The translations under genes were made by a program, and so were the position numbers. Below are positions 61,972 to 64,000 of a stretch of DNA of 64,000 nucleotides, one piece after another (position 1 is the stretch's first letter; every line of letters starts with the position of its first letter). The stretch is from assembly GCF_013166595.1 (NCBI RefSeq), contig NZ_JABKKG010000004.1, positions 339,617-403,616 on the forward strand, written 5' to 3'. This stretch comes from Palleniella intestinalis (GTDB taxonomy: Bacteria > Bacteroidota > Bacteroidia > Bacteroidales > Bacteroidaceae). The notes under the pieces are model-generated. The model had not been told where the DNA came from. It did no database searches and worked only from the letters and a program-made list of their open reading frames with translations.

Positions 61972-62164
61972 AATACAGACAAGTAGTACAAGAGAAGCGA
62001 CTTTCACCCTTCCTGATGAAGGGGCAATGAAAGTCAGGGTACAAGAAAGAAACCGTCAATCCGCTCTTCGGAGCGGCGAGACAAACGAGTAATTCTCCTT
62101 CGGCCTCGGATTCAGACAATTCTCCCACCTTATATTATATATAGGGATGTGGAAAAGATATTCT

Positions 62165-63695
<1,531 letters not shown>

Positions 63696-63722
63696 GGAGC
63701 AGCGAGGACACGGTCCGGTCTC

Positions 63723-63776
63723 GTCACTGCTGTCATTACTGACAGTGGCGACAATACTGACAATACTGATCATATA
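63723..63776. repeat. 9-bp-period tandem array, copy 3
   Basis: Units start at 63723, 63732, 63741, 63750, 63759 and 63768, for example GTCATTACT and GACAATACT twice. It lies in the 16S-tRNA spacer, 28 bp after the 16S gene. Confidence 0.85.
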
Positions 63777-63925
63777 ATATATATGTCCTTCGCTCACAGC
63801 AATAAAAAAGAAACAAAAGAAGAAAGATGCAGAAGGAAGTTTCCTTCCTGTGCCTTTCTCTTGTACGCCCTCTTGTCTGTACTCAATAATAGAGAAGGTT
63901 GAAGCGGAGCGTGAACTTTGCAGAC

Positions 63926-64000
63926 AGTCCTATAGCTCAGTTGGTTAGAGCGCCACACTGATAATGTGGAGGTCGGCAGTTCAAGTCTGCCTGGGACTAC
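63926..64000 (+). tRNA. tRNA-Ile (GAU), 3' end cut by the window
   Basis: Cloverleaf: acceptor AGTCCTA/TGGGACT, D-loop AGCTCAGTTGGTTAGAGC, anticodon loop CTGATAA with anticodon GAT, T-loop TTCAAGT. The sequence ends after the discriminator A and one C. A tRNA-Ile in the spacer after 16S is normal for Bacteroidales. Confidence 0.95.

Overview
The window is chromosomal DNA from a member of the Bacteroidales, most probably Prevotella or a close Prevotellaceae relative. This rests on a SusC/SusD pair, a type IX secretion PorZ-like protein with a C-terminal sorting domain, a Bacteroidetes-type gene block (DUF6242, DUF6089, uppS, bamA, two ompH), promoters of the TTG-N20-TAnnTTTG kind, a lack of Shine-Dalgarno sequences, and the 16S rRNA gene at the right end. 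No phage, insertion sequence or CRISPR array is visible. Family names are my recognition from the sequence; none was checked against a database.

Layout. 1-6613 (minus strand) is an envelope-biogenesis operon: a DUF6242 lipoprotein, a DUF6089 beta-barrel, undecaprenyl diphosphate synthase, BamA and two Skp/OmpH chaperones. 6614-7706 has no gene but holds a promoter with an operator-like palindrome, a GC-rich inverted-repeat element and a tandem array. 7707-12845 is a lone SusC/SusD nutrient-uptake pair. 13221-25803 is mainly core metabolism: pckA, upp, a MATE transporter, korAB with a coupled GH28 gene, RNase H, argS and cysK. 26069-36402 (plus strand) runs leuS, an in-frame YitT-RdgB fusion, a glycosyltransferase, porZ, DUF4294 and a two-part acyltransferase. 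36567-52088 is a surface-polysaccharide region: two related membrane proteins, four glycosyltransferases, a flippase, LicD, an epimerase, two IspD/TarI-like cytidylyltransferases, and fcl/gmd for GDP-fucose, with pepD set inside it. 52323-61121 carries a broken toxin-antitoxin locus, purL, a split chromate transporter, a flavodiiron protein, an OmpA-like lipoprotein and an exported nicotinamidase-like enzyme. 61877-64000 is the start of an rRNA operon (promoter, leader, 16S, tRNA-Ile).

The most unusual feature lies between the genes. Three families of short, imperfect tandem repeats recur with exact periods. One has a 22-bp period and a GGTAAC core (7.4, 36.4, 44.9 and degenerate at 61.4 kb). 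One has a 10-bp period and a CATG core (28.9, 40.6, 61.7 kb). One has a 9-bp period and the unit GTCAGTAYT (37.9, 42.2, 63.7 kb). In the polysaccharide region five separate gaps between genes are each occupied by one of these arrays. Periods of 22 and 10 bp place the cores on one face of the helix, so bound proteins or nucleoid structure are possible; simple slippage repeats are the main alternative.

Other points of note are a 97-nt irregular hairpin with compensating G-U pairs between purL and the chromate transporter, an orphan promoter at 17.5 kb whose leader shares a boxA-like element with the rRNA leader, and a palindromic operator candidate inside the susC promoter.
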